Made by a program: the position numbers and the translations under genes | Virus record (IMG/VR): IMGVR_UViG_3300031758_000653 | Span: 1 to 22,000 of that record | Direction: 5' to 3' (one strand) | Length of the DNA: 22,000 nt | Source of the DNA: a virus | Shown: piece after piece, positions 13,086-21,402 of the stretch | Numbering within the stretch: position 1 is the stretch's first letter | Layout: each line of letters begins with the position of its first letter | Notes under the pieces: model-generated | Seen by the model: the letters and a program-made list of their open reading frames with translations, nothing else | What the model was told of the DNA's origin: nothing | Databases searched by the model: none

Positions 13086-13743
13086 TTATTTTCTCCTTCA
13101 GTTCTTCAATTTGTTTTTGTTGTTCTTTAATTGCTTCAATTAAAAGACCGACAATGTTTCCATATTGGACACCTTTGTATCCATCAGGATTTTCTCCAAC
13201 AACTTCTGGTATGATTTGTTCAACTTCTTGTGCAATAACTCCAATTTGTGGTTGTTTAGTTTCTTTAAAGTCAAAAGATACTCCACGAAGAGCAGAAACT
13301 TTATCTAGTGCATTTTCAATTGTATGAACATTTTCTTTGAGTCGTATGTCGGAAGTTGGGAGTTTCTTACCTAATGCAAGTTCTGCTTCTAGATCCTTAC
13401 CATTAATTCTAACCTTTCCAAAAAAATTAGTTCTACCAATAACGGTTAATCTTCCAGATATGTAACTTAGTCCAAATAGATAAACTCCAGAAAAATTCAG
13501 AATTTTTCCCCTAGTTCCTATAATATTTGGAGGTGCTTTTAAATTAAATGGATTTTTAAGCATCCATAAATTTCCACAAACAGCTTGCTCACCAAGAATT
13601 AAAGAATTACTTTGTCCTATTAACTGCCCAGTGACTTTTACATTTTGATTAAAAGTGCTATTATCGTGATAAAATTTTTCTTTACCTTTTTCAGGAAGAG
13701 TTGGAAATCCAATTAAACTGAATAAAGTATTTACTACTGACAT
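13069..13743 (-). CDS. Short fibre protein with C-terminal S74 intramolecular chaperone
   Basis: Residues 1-125 of this 224-residue protein are a short beta-rich body with repeats such as VKVTGQLIGQSNSLILGEQAV and SYISGRLTVIGRTNFFGKVRI. From residue 131, SDIRLKENVHTIENALDKV begins a Peptidase_S74 domain that includes IGVIAQEVEQIIPEVV and ends in a coiled coil (IKEQQKQIEELKEKI). Characterised S74 domains trimerise a fibre and cut themselves off before the Ser; here Ser131 and Lys136 are in the expected places. The mature product would then be only about 130 residues, a stubby fibre or spike collar. It overlaps the spike gene by TAATG and the next gene by 17 bases, so translation is probably coupled. 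Confidence 0.82.
   Translation of the reverse strand: MSVVNTLFSLIGFPTLPEKGKEKFYHDNSTFNQNVKVTGQLIGQSNSLILGEQAVCGNLWMLKNPFNLKAPPNIIGTRGKILNFSGVYLFGLSYISGRLTVIGRTNFFGKVRINGKDLEAELALGKKLPTSDIRLKENVHTIENALDKVSALRGVSFDFKETKQPQIGVIAQEVEQIIPEVVGENPDGYKGVQYGNIVGLLIEAIKEQQKQIEELKEKINEISK
13093..13098 (-). promoter_or_regulatory. Shine-Dalgarno site for the 225-aa gene
   Basis: Minus-strand AAGGAG lies seven bases before the ATG at 13083-13085. Most other genes here have weak or no Shine-Dalgarno sequences, so this site fixes the start inside the 3' end of the preceding S74 gene. Confidence 0.65.
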
Positions 13744-14309
13744 TAACCTACTCCTACAATTGCTTTAATTGCGCCAATTACATTTAATCCACCAACAAAC
13801 ACATCAGTAATATATTCATTTCCTACAGGTGAGAGTGAGAATGCTCTCTTTCCAAAAGAGTCAAGAATAGCATTACCAGTCAGTGCTACTTGATCTATTT
13901 TGTTTGCTTTCATAATAATGCGACCAGATCCTGATATTGCATTAATATTTCTACCCGCTTTTAAATCTAAATCTTCTACTGCCTCAATCATAATAGTTTT
14001 TCCTTTGATCTTCACTGTACCATTACTCATTGCAGTGATACAAATATCTCCACCCATTCCAGTGAGACAAATATCAACATTTCCCTCAGATCCTGTATTT
14101 CCAGCGACGATTTCAATTCCTTTATCATTTAAAATCTTATAAGACCCTGTTTCAGTAAAAGTCTGCAAATGAACATCATTATCATTTGTATAAGCATACA
14201 TGTGATAAACAGATGTTCCATCCATTCCCATTAAGGGATCATTTGTAGTAATTCTAAATTTTGGTCCTACACTAATATAATCTCTTGCTTCGTAATTTCT
14301 ATGAGTCAT
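13743..14309 (-). CDS. Beta-helical central-spike candidate (gp5 C-domain-like)
   Basis: This 188-residue protein is almost entirely short beta repeats: NVDICLTGMGGDICITAMS, VKIKGKTIMIEA, DLDLKAGRNINAI, GRIIMKANKI and so on (about residues 75-150). This resembles the trimeric beta-helix that forms the C-terminal needle of T4 gp5 and VgrG proteins. The C-terminal third (KRAFSLSPVGNEYITDVFVGG) is less repetitive. The gene lies one base after the gp5-like OB-fold gene, which itself lacks an obvious needle, so the two may together replace single-chain gp5. This is inference from the repeat pattern and the gene order. No known enzymatic motif is present. Confidence 0.7.
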   Translation of the reverse strand: MTHRNYEARDYISVGPKFRITTNDPLMGMDGTSVYHMYAYTNDNDVHLQTFTETGSYKILNDKGIEIVAGNTGSEGNVDICLTGMGGDICITAMSNGTVKIKGKTIMIEAVEDLDLKAGRNINAISGSGRIIMKANKIDQVALTGNAILDSFGKRAFSLSPVGNEYITDVFVGGLNVIGAIKAIVGVG

Positions 14310-14310
14310 T

Positions 14311-16341
14311 TTATGTTGGACAATCTATTGATGTTTGAATACCTACTTTATCTCTAATTGTTTGTTGAGATATTGTACCAAGAATTGGTTTCAAGATAGC
14401 ACCAAATCCAGTGTCTGAGTTAACTGTAATTACAGGAATATCAGAAACCTCCAAAATATTTAGAGGTGTTGCCGAAAGTATTCTACCATTATCAACTGTT
14501 AAACTATAAGTATTTCCAAGATTATCGGTTGCAGTATCATTGTTAGAGTATTCTAATCCAGCAGTTTGTACTATAACATCAGTAACACCATAAGCATCTT
14601 GATTTTGCACTAATGGATATCCTTCACCAGAAGATAGCATATAAATTGCAGTTACTTCTCCAGCATCATTGATTACTGCTCTACCTTTTGCACCATATCC
14701 TAATCCACAACTATCACTAAATTCAACAAAGGGTGGAAACCGATATCCAGAACCAGGATTTGTAACTACAGATCCAATAATACTTGCAGTCTGTGTTACA
14801 TTATTGATTGCATTTATGAGTGGATTTCTAGCACCAAGAATGGCAATTGCTGTTGCTCCAGATCCTCCTCCACCAAAAATGTTAATTGTAGGAGAACCAC
14901 AAGTCGCTGGGAATGTTGGAATACACTCACCCAATCCGTTGACAGCATCCTGTAAGATATCGTTTGAGAATACATCTGCAATTCCTGCAACACCTTCAAC
15001 TGCAGAAGTTACATCTCCAACAACACTACCAATAGTGTTTGCAATATCAAAAATACTATTAAATGATTCTAGAGGATCTATACTACTCTTTGGACCAACT
15101 CCAACTACCCATTCTTTAGTTCCATCACACTTATTATTGCTTTGATTACAGTCAAAGAGACCACCAGATCCACTAAATAAATCTTTTGCACTTTTAATAA
15201 AATCAACAACACTAAAAACACCACCCAATAAAGCAGAAATACCATCTAAAGCAGAAGATAATCCATCAGCAATCGCATCGGTAATTGTATTAATAAGAGA
15301 TCCGATGAATTGCTCTGCTATACAAGTTACAAATCTTTCAACATTTTCGAGAAGTGATTCAAGTAACTGAATAATCAAATCTTTAAGACCCTCAACAATT
15401 GCATTTGCGACACAAGAAAGTGCTTCTTCTAGAACTTTAATCGGAATTACAAAAACTTCATTAGACTTATATCCTGCAGTATGTGCTGCTGCTGGACTAC
15501 CAGTTGCAGCAAGAACTGACCCATAAACACTAATATACAGTGCTTGTAATGCTTTTGGAATAATTCCTGGATTTTTCTCATCACCAACTAGATACTCATA
15601 AATTATATTAAAAATTTCACCAACTAACCAGTTGACTGCACCTTTAATTACCTCAGCAGTATTTTGAATTGCCTGTTTAAAATCAGAAATTTTTCCTTGG
15701 GCATCTTGTATATCTTTAAGTAAATTATCAACTTCGGATTTTACTGTTTTAATTGTTGTATCTTCACAAGTATCGGCAAATACAACTTTTTTTCCAATAC
15801 CACTATAAGCAGATATTTCTTTTAATCTTGCTGCTACTTCTGGAGGAACTGCTCTTGGACTTTTTTGAGATTGCTCTGTTGCTTCATTTGATTCATCAGA
15901 TTCTATTCTACCAGTTCCTTTTGGACTTTTTACTCTAGATGTGTGTCCAGTAAAAGGAGTAAAAGGATTTTTATATTCGGCAGTTGACCAATCACTTGTA
16001 TGACCAAGTGTTCCCATAATAACTGGGATTTGTGCATTATCACCATCCATGAAAAATCCAATGACCATATCGCCAGGTCTTATTTTTGGATTTACTGCAT
16101 ACTTTGCTGCACCACTTCCAGTAGTAGTTGGGAACATAACCTGCGCCCATGGAAGATCATCATTTGATAATTCAGAAACGTCTAAAGGATGGTATCCTAT
16201 AATTCTAACTTTGTATCTGTATCCCCATCCACCACCATTTGCTTGCTCTTCCCACGATTCTACCGGTGCAATTTGACCTAACCACCAACGAAAACCGTCT
16301 CTACCAATAAAATGACTTTGAAGTAATGATTGATCTAACAT
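14311..16341 (-). CDS. Baseplate hub protein, gp5-like OB fold without lysozyme domain
   Basis: Residues 13-135 of this 676-residue protein match the OB-fold domain of T4 gp5: RDGFRWWLGQIAPVE, VRIIGYHP, DLPWAQVMFPTTTGSGA and PGDMVIGFFMDG. In T4 this domain joins the gp27 trimer to the central spike. T4 gp5 continues with a T4-lysozyme domain, which is absent here. Instead residues 165-250 are helical, and 260-395 form an unusually hydrophobic or amphipathic helical region (for example LIIQLLESLLENVERFV). A Gly-rich segment (about 490-500) and beta repeats with PGSGYRFPPFVEF and SSGEGYP follow. The gene directly follows gp27 (TAA then ATG) and precedes the beta-helical protein. The hub role is well supported; the function of the hydrophobic middle is unknown. 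Confidence 0.85.
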   Translation of the reverse strand: MLDQSLLQSHFIGRDGFRWWLGQIAPVESWEEQANGGGWGYRYKVRIIGYHPLDVSELSNDDLPWAQVMFPTTTGSGAAKYAVNPKIRPGDMVIGFFMDGDNAQIPVIMGTLGHTSDWSTAEYKNPFTPFTGHTSRVKSPKGTGRIESDESNEATEQSQKSPRAVPPEVAARLKEISAYSGIGKKVVFADTCEDTTIKTVKSEVDNLLKDIQDAQGKISDFKQAIQNTAEVIKGAVNWLVGEIFNIIYEYLVGDEKNPGIIPKALQALYISVYGSVLAATGSPAAAHTAGYKSNEVFVIPIKVLEEALSCVANAIVEGLKDLIIQLLESLLENVERFVTCIAEQFIGSLINTITDAIADGLSSALDGISALLGGVFSVVDFIKSAKDLFSGSGGLFDCNQSNNKCDGTKEWVVGVGPKSSIDPLESFNSIFDIANTIGSVVGDVTSAVEGVAGIADVFSNDILQDAVNGLGECIPTFPATCGSPTINIFGGGGSGATAIAILGARNPLINAINNVTQTASIIGSVVTNPGSGYRFPPFVEFSDSCGLGYGAKGRAVINDAGEVTAIYMLSSGEGYPLVQNQDAYGVTDVIVQTAGLEYSNNDTATDNLGNTYSLTVDNGRILSATPLNILEVSDIPVITVNSDTGFGAILKPILGTISQQTIRDKVGIQTSIDCPT

Positions 16342-17688
16342 TTACGTTTTTCTTGCCTCTACATTGACTCCAAATGTATCACGAATGAGTTTCATAGATG
16401 TATATGAATTCTCAACATCAAAATGATGACATAGTTCTTTAATCATATATAGACCACTTGTTTCAGGGTCAAATTCTTTTGCATTTGATTGAGTGATTTT
16501 TGGAAAGTTGCATTCAATGATATCACCAGCTTTTAGATTTGTATTTGACGGTACAACAATATTAACAACCTGAGTAAACAATGTGTTATATCTCATGAGT
16601 GATTGTGATTGATAATCTATTGGATCTGCATTTAGATTTTTAGATACATCTTTTTCCATTGTTCCAACATCTAAAATTCCAGTGATAATTCTAGTTGGAA
16701 TATCTCCAAGAGTTTGACTTGAATTATTATCTAATCTTGGAAGATTAAATGATTTTCTTCCAAGATTACTTGTTTTTCGATCATAATTACTTTGTTTGAA
16801 TACTTCTTTACCTGGAGATGTGATTGTTCCATTTAATGGATTAAAGAAAATTCTATAATTTGCATAAGTTCCTAAACGAAGTTTTTCAAGTAAATTTTGA
16901 TTTTTATCAACATAGTAATTCAAAATTTTAAAATCATTATTTACTTTTTTATCATTCTCATCATAAGATGTTTGAGATTCTGTATAAGTATAAGTTGCTT
17001 TTGGACTTTGTTTCATTAGTTCATCAAGAGATCTAAATTGAAACCCATCTTGAGTTTGATAGAAGACAAAACCAGCAGTAGCACTTCCAGAACTTTCAGG
17101 AACTGCTTTTGATGCTAACCAAACTAAAACTGTAAATGGTTTTCTTAGATTGCCAATGAAACCATATTTGTTAGATGAAGGATTTATTGTTCCTAATTTA
17201 TTTGTTTTTAATGTATCCCTTAAAATTGCCGATACAGAATCACTAATTCTTAAAGAAGTTGGAAATTTTTTAGAAACTCTTACTGTTTCATTCGTGATTG
17301 CTTCTCTTGATACTAAATGCAAAGTAAATGTTTCTCTGTTTGTTTCAGATATTACATCAGTGATGCTTGAAACATAAAAATAGTCATCTGCTTTCTTAGA
17401 AAAATTTAATCCTGGATTTGTTGCTGAGTTGCCAGCGATATTTAAAGAAACCCTTTCTCCCCCACGAAGAGGAAGACCATTATAAATTGACTGCTTATCC
17501 CCACTTTTACCATCTGCTGGTGTGATAACATTTCCATTATCAATGACTTTAAGTTTTGCAGTGATTGTTGGTGAAAAAATATCTTCATAATACTCAAATA
17601 AAATAGCACCAGTTATTAGATCAATCGTTCTTGATCCGTCATTTGATTCTAAAATAAGTTCATTGTATAAGGACTTTTTAATTGACAT
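16342..17688 (-). CDS. 27: Baseplate hub subunit gp27-like
   Basis: This 448-residue protein begins with ESNDGSRTIDLITGAILFEYYEDIFSP (residues 14-40, broken here), typical of the gp27 tube-like domain: a target polypeptide followed by a description of a beta-barrel built from ITAKLKVIDNG, ERVSLNIAG and FTLHLVSREAITNE. The second half has FTVLVWLASKAVP and a C-terminal DIIECNFPK followed by GLYMIKELCHHF, the expected second tube domain. T4 gp27 (about 390 residues) forms the trimeric cup that carries gp5. Here its gene lies directly upstream of the gp5-like gene, supporting the call. The start overlaps the stop of the hydrolase gene as TAATG, suggesting coupled translation. It is somewhat longer than T4 gp27. 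Confidence 0.8.
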   Translation of the reverse strand: MSIKKSLYNELILESNDGSRTIDLITGAILFEYYEDIFSPTITAKLKVIDNGNVITPADGKSGDKQSIYNGLPLRGGERVSLNIAGNSATNPGLNFSKKADDYFYVSSITDVISETNRETFTLHLVSREAITNETVRVSKKFPTSLRISDSVSAILRDTLKTNKLGTINPSSNKYGFIGNLRKPFTVLVWLASKAVPESSGSATAGFVFYQTQDGFQFRSLDELMKQSPKATYTYTESQTSYDENDKKVNNDFKILNYYVDKNQNLLEKLRLGTYANYRIFFNPLNGTITSPGKEVFKQSNYDRKTSNLGRKSFNLPRLDNNSSQTLGDIPTRIITGILDVGTMEKDVSKNLNADPIDYQSQSLMRYNTLFTQVVNIVVPSNTNLKAGDIIECNFPKITQSNAKEFDPETSGLYMIKELCHHFDVENSYTSMKLIRDTFGVNVEARKT

Positions 17689-19616
17689 TATAGATACGCC
17701 AGATCGAGCAAGAGTTTGTTCTTAATAAAATTATTTAACAGTTTAAATTCGGTGATTGTTGGAGTAACTGTAGGTTGTTGAGATGGGTATGATACTTGTG
17801 GTGCTTGTGCCTGTGGTTGTGTATCATCAATGAATATTATTTGTGATCCTTTTCTTTCGGGAGTCATTGCCGCTGGTTGTCCCATTCGTGAAGATGGGAA
17901 AGAAATTTGTGCGGGTGGAGTACTAGGTTGTGATGTTATTGCTCCAGGTTTAGCATATTTTAAAGGGTGTCTTTTTAACCAGGATCCTGGATCTTCAAAA
18001 GAAGTAAACTGCCCATTACTTTGTGGAGGATTATTTGAGATTTCCCAGTGTAAATGTGGTCCAGTTGATTCACCTGTGCTTCCAACATAACCCATCAAAG
18101 TTCCCTGATTAATAACTTGTCCAACACTTACAGAAGGACGATTTCTCATATGACCAAAGAAATGATATGCACCATACATATCATCTTGCCAAACAACCCA
18201 GTTTCCGTAACCAGCAGAAGATGCAGTTCCATCTATACCAATATGAGTTACTTTTCCAGGAAAATATGCATATAAAGGAGTTCCACTAGCAGCAGCAATA
18301 TCATATCCTTTATGTTGTTTTCCCCATCTCATTCCTTTTCCTGAGGTTATTGTTGCTCCAGAACCAGGTTTAAATGGACTATATGGAACACTTAAAGGTT
18401 TATTACCCATTGATGCACCACTTGTTCCAGTTACAGGTGTAAAACTTGTTGCTAAAGGAGTTTGTGGAGTAACCGATGGTTTTTGTGGTTGTCCTGATGA
18501 AGGTTTAAAGTTTTTAATAAATTGATTGTGTTTTCTTCTCCGTTCAGCATAAACTCCTTTAGATGGATTCTCCCATTGTATCATCCAGTCATCTGCCGCC
18601 TCTTCTGGAGTATTAAACTGTTTTCTTAAATATAATGGAGTATTTGGATCATTCTTTATTGCAAAATCAACTTGTCCTTTCCAATTAGTTTTATAATCAG
18701 GAACTGCTTTTAAAAATGCGTTTTTTCTTGACGGAAAAGAATATTGAAATAATCCAACACCAGATTTTGTCCCACCTTTTTCAGTAACTCCAATTTGAAA
18801 TCCACTTTCTCCTTGTATATTTGCCAAAATACCAAGTGCATGAATATGGGGCACTCCCAACTGTCTTAAATATGAATAAACTGCCTGAGGACTTACTGTT
18901 CCACTACTAGCAGTATCTTCTTCAGGAAACATAGTATCAGGTCTTTCTTCATCAAGAGCAGGTGCTTGTTCTCCGGTTTCTACAGATTCATTAAGTGGTG
19001 TGGTAAAAAGTCTGAATGTTTCTGTAATTTCATCACCTAAACCTTGAACTGCAAGATTAAGTTCATCAAAAGATTGTGCAACACTTCCCTCACTAAACGA
19101 ATTAAAATCAAGTGTAATAATTGCATTGAATGAATTCTCTAAAACAGATCCAAATGATTTGATAATATTTTGCATATTACCGACCATATTATACATCGTT
19201 CTACCAAATATCTGAATTCTAGTTACAAACTCTTGACCCATAAAAATCCAAGTCGGTAGATTTTCTACAATCCATCCAGCAGTTATAAATCCTAAAAATC
19301 CAACCAATCTCCCTAAAGGTCCCTTATCACTTCTCCCTGCAAAGGCAAGTCCTCTTGAAGGAGATGTTGATACTCTAGAAGATTCTAACTGATCCTCAAT
19401 TTCTTGTCTTTTTGCTGCTTCTCTTCTTCTAGATTCAATAAGTTGAGTATTTGCAAATAATTCTCTTTTAACTCTAGTATTTGTCGCAATAATTTTAGAG
19501 ATATTACTAACAGAATCATTAACAGAAGAAACACTTCTCTTTGTTTCAAACAAAGATTTAGAAATATTGGTAATATTAATTGATGATGTTCTAAGTGAAT
19601 CTGATATTGATGCCAT
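17688..19616 (-). CDS. Tail-associated cell-wall hydrolase: tail lysozyme plus M23 peptidase
   Basis: This 642-residue protein has two peptidoglycan-degrading domains. Residues about 242-370 resemble the phage tail lysozyme family, with ILANIQGESGFQIG (putative catalytic Glu270) and GVGLFQYSFPSRKN. Residues about 425-530 are an M23 LytM-type zinc endopeptidase: HKGYD (His435, Asp439), GHM (His489) and HLHWE (His521, His523). The N-terminal 90 residues are coiled-coil-like, and residues 100-125 hold a hydrophobic LGFITAGWIVENLPTW segment. Proline-rich linkers separate the parts. Together the enzymes could cut both glycan and peptide bonds while the tail tube penetrates. The gene starts one base after the tape-measure-like gene and overlaps gp27. 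Confidence 0.9.
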   Translation of the reverse strand: MASISDSLRTSSINITNISKSLFETKRSVSSVNDSVSNISKIIATNTRVKRELFANTQLIESRRREAAKRQEIEDQLESSRVSTSPSRGLAFAGRSDKGPLGRLVGFLGFITAGWIVENLPTWIFMGQEFVTRIQIFGRTMYNMVGNMQNIIKSFGSVLENSFNAIITLDFNSFSEGSVAQSFDELNLAVQGLGDEITETFRLFTTPLNESVETGEQAPALDEERPDTMFPEEDTASSGTVSPQAVYSYLRQLGVPHIHALGILANIQGESGFQIGVTEKGGTKSGVGLFQYSFPSRKNAFLKAVPDYKTNWKGQVDFAIKNDPNTPLYLRKQFNTPEEAADDWMIQWENPSKGVYAERRRKHNQFIKNFKPSSGQPQKPSVTPQTPLATSFTPVTGTSGASMGNKPLSVPYSPFKPGSGATITSGKGMRWGKQHKGYDIAAASGTPLYAYFPGKVTHIGIDGTASSAGYGNWVVWQDDMYGAYHFFGHMRNRPSVSVGQVINQGTLMGYVGSTGESTGPHLHWEISNNPPQSNGQFTSFEDPGSWLKRHPLKYAKPGAITSQPSTPPAQISFPSSRMGQPAAMTPERKGSQIIFIDDTQPQAQAPQVSYPSQQPTVTPTITEFKLLNNFIKNKLLLDLAYL

Positions 19617-19617
19617 C

Positions 19618-21234
19618 TTATGTTACCACATTATAATTTAACTGAGAATATAAAACATAAAAATTATCAGGATTTGCAGAGTTAATCAAAGGAACATCAG
19701 ATAATGCTCCACTTGTCAATGGAACATTTGCTTGTTGATTAGCATTATTTGATGATTTAATCATTGTTATTGATGGTTGTGGTTCTGGCAACTGACCAAC
19801 CTGTGTTGGTGGTTTTGCAGGTGGTGTAACTTCTGCTGGAGATGCTACAACAGCATCTGGCAATCTCATTTCGGACCAATTGTATCCTTTAGATGCTGCC
19901 CAAGATTTTGCTTGTTGCTTTTCTTCTGGAGTCATTTTACTCCATGCATCTTCAATTCTCCCTCTTGCAAAGGGATTATTTCTATATTGCCATGCCTGTT
20001 CAAATTTTGAAACCATTTCTGGACTTGGAGCAGATGGCATCATGGTAGTTTGTGGTTGCACTGCAGCAGGAGCAGGTGCTGGTGCGGCCGCAGGTGCAGG
20101 TTCTGCTGCTGGTTTTGGAGATTCTTTTGGTTTTTCTTCTGCTGCTGGTTTTAGAGATTCTTTAGGTTTTTCTTCTGTTAAAATTCTAGTATTTGTTTCA
20201 GTTTTTCCAAAAAACTTATCATAAATTTCTTTTCCAAACTTTTGACCTGGACCATATGCAAGAGCACCAGAAATAAGTCCTGTTCCTGGAATAGGTATTA
20301 AAGATCCTAAACCAAAAGCGGCAGCAGAAGTAATCATACCGCTCGTGGCACCTGCAACTGCTCTGGCAGGATTTTCTCCTCCAGCAATGTCAAGTCCTGT
20401 CATCAATGCACCAATTGCAATATTACTTCTTACATTAAGACCACTACCAGGTTTTGGTCCAGCAGGTTTTGGTCCAGCAGGCTTTGGACCGCCAATACGA
20501 GGGAGTAATGCTGCTGCAATTGCTAAAGGTTTTGCAATTAATAATCTTGTTAATCCAAAAGCAATTCTACCAATTGTATTTTTAACAATCGAAAATCCTG
20601 CACGAATTGCTAGTAAACCACCACCAATGATTGCAAGATTTTTAATAATATTAAATTTAATATTATTAAAGAGACTTGTATTCTTATCTTCAGATGCTTG
20701 TATTGCTTGGACAACTTGATTTGTTAACCAACCACCAAATAAAATTCCAAGTGCAGCACCAATTCTACCAAAGACATCATCTACCTTTGGAGTTAATTTC
20801 TGAACTGGAGTAACAAGAGCATTTTGTATCTTTTGCTCTAATTCATTCTCTTTACCAATTCTAACTTGTTGTTCTGCTAATCTTCTTTCTTTCTCTTGTT
20901 CTGCTCTTGTTCTAGATATTTCTTCAGCATTATCTTGTTGGAGAAGTGTTGCAATGCTTGCAAGACCTGTTCCTAACTTACCAATATCAGATCTTAATGC
21001 TTGAATATTAGAATTAAATCCTAAGAGTGCTTGCTCTTGAGACTGAATCACTCTAACATTCTGGTTATCAATTTCTCTTTTTCTATTTTCAGATTCTATT
21101 AATTGATTTCTGAAAACAGATTGATCAATTATTGATTTCTTTAAAAGTGCATTTCTAACTTCTTGAGACAGAGGAGATCCCGTGCCTGGATCTATTCCAG
21201 ATCTACCAACTTTTTCGGGATCTAACTCAGCCAT
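19618..21234 (-). CDS. Tape-measure-like tail protein with hydrophobic segments
   Basis: The first 150 residues of this 538-residue protein are charged and coiled-coil-like (for example SRTRAEQEKERRLAEQ). Hydrophobic segments follow at about 157-178 (ALGILFGGWLTNQVV), 198-217, 224-246 and 271-333. A low-complexity Pro/Ala region (about 250-262 and 355-392) contains GPKPA repeats and KPKES repeats, and the C-terminus is polar. A long coiled coil plus membrane-active segments, placed after a frameshift-type chaperone pair, is the usual setting of a tape measure protein such as T4 gp29, but at 538 residues identity is not certain. It could instead be another hub-associated protein. A GRxxGxLGxxxxGW motif is shared with the neighbouring hydrolase. 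Confidence 0.6.
   Translation of the reverse strand: MAELDPEKVGRSGIDPGTGSPLSQEVRNALLKKSIIDQSVFRNQLIESENRKREIDNQNVRVIQSQEQALLGFNSNIQALRSDIGKLGTGLASIATLLQQDNAEEISRTRAEQEKERRLAEQQVRIGKENELEQKIQNALVTPVQKLTPKVDDVFGRIGAALGILFGGWLTNQVVQAIQASEDKNTSLFNNIKFNIIKNLAIIGGGLLAIRAGFSIVKNTIGRIAFGLTRLLIAKPLAIAAALLPRIGGPKPAGPKPAGPKPGSGLNVRSNIAIGALMTGLDIAGGENPARAVAGATSGMITSAAAFGLGSLIPIPGTGLISGALAYGPGQKFGKEIYDKFFGKTETNTRILTEEKPKESLKPAAEEKPKESPKPAAEPAPAAAPAPAPAAVQPQTTMMPSAPSPEMVSKFEQAWQYRNNPFARGRIEDAWSKMTPEEKQQAKSWAASKGYNWSEMRLPDAVVASPAEVTPPAKPPTQVGQLPEPQPSITMIKSSNNANQQANVPLTSGALSDVPLINSANPDNFYVLYSQLNYNVVT
20450..20494 (-). repeat. 15-bp tandem repeat encoding GPKPA
   Basis: Two exact copies of a 15-base unit (20450-20464 and 20465-20479) are followed by one diverged copy (20480-20494). 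They encode the GPKPAGPKPAGPKP linker of the tape-measure-like protein. Copy number may vary by slippage. Confidence 0.7.
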
Positions 21235-21400
21235 TTGTGTTGTTCTTTAAGTTTTCTTCTTCAATATATTGTTTGAGAAGAGCAATATAAACTTCCCTTT
21301 CCCAAGGTATAAGATTTTCTATTTCTGTCAATGAATATTTATGGTGTTGAACAAGAGAAAAGTTAGTTTTATAATATGACTCAAGATTTTCATGAGCCAT
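21227..21400 (-). CDS. 57-aa ORF in the gp51 position, reachable by -1 frameshift from gp26
   Basis: The frame ATGGCTCATGAAAATC (21400 onward) gives 57 residues, MAHENLESYYKTNF, continuing with YSLTEIENLIPWEREVYIALL and ending in an acidic helix (KQYIEEENL). The pattern of an acidic helical protein with PWERE..I.LL recalls the downstream half of the tail assembly chaperone pairs (the T part of lambda GT). In T4 the gene after 26 is 51, a hub assembly factor, but similarity is not shown. The ORF begins two bases after the gp26 stop and lies in the -1 frame of gp26, with a slippery heptamer just upstream. Its end overlaps the tape-measure-like start by 8 bases. Confidence 0.78.
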   Translation of the reverse strand: MAHENLESYYKTNFSLVQHHKYSLTEIENLIPWEREVYIALLKQYIEEENLKNNTNG

Positions 21401-21402
21401 TC

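Noticed and set aside
19880-20719. Plus-strand Ala/Gly-rich frames opposite the tape-measure-like gene
   Set aside because: They are antisense shadows of the Pro/Ala-rich and GPKPA-repeat coding sequence.
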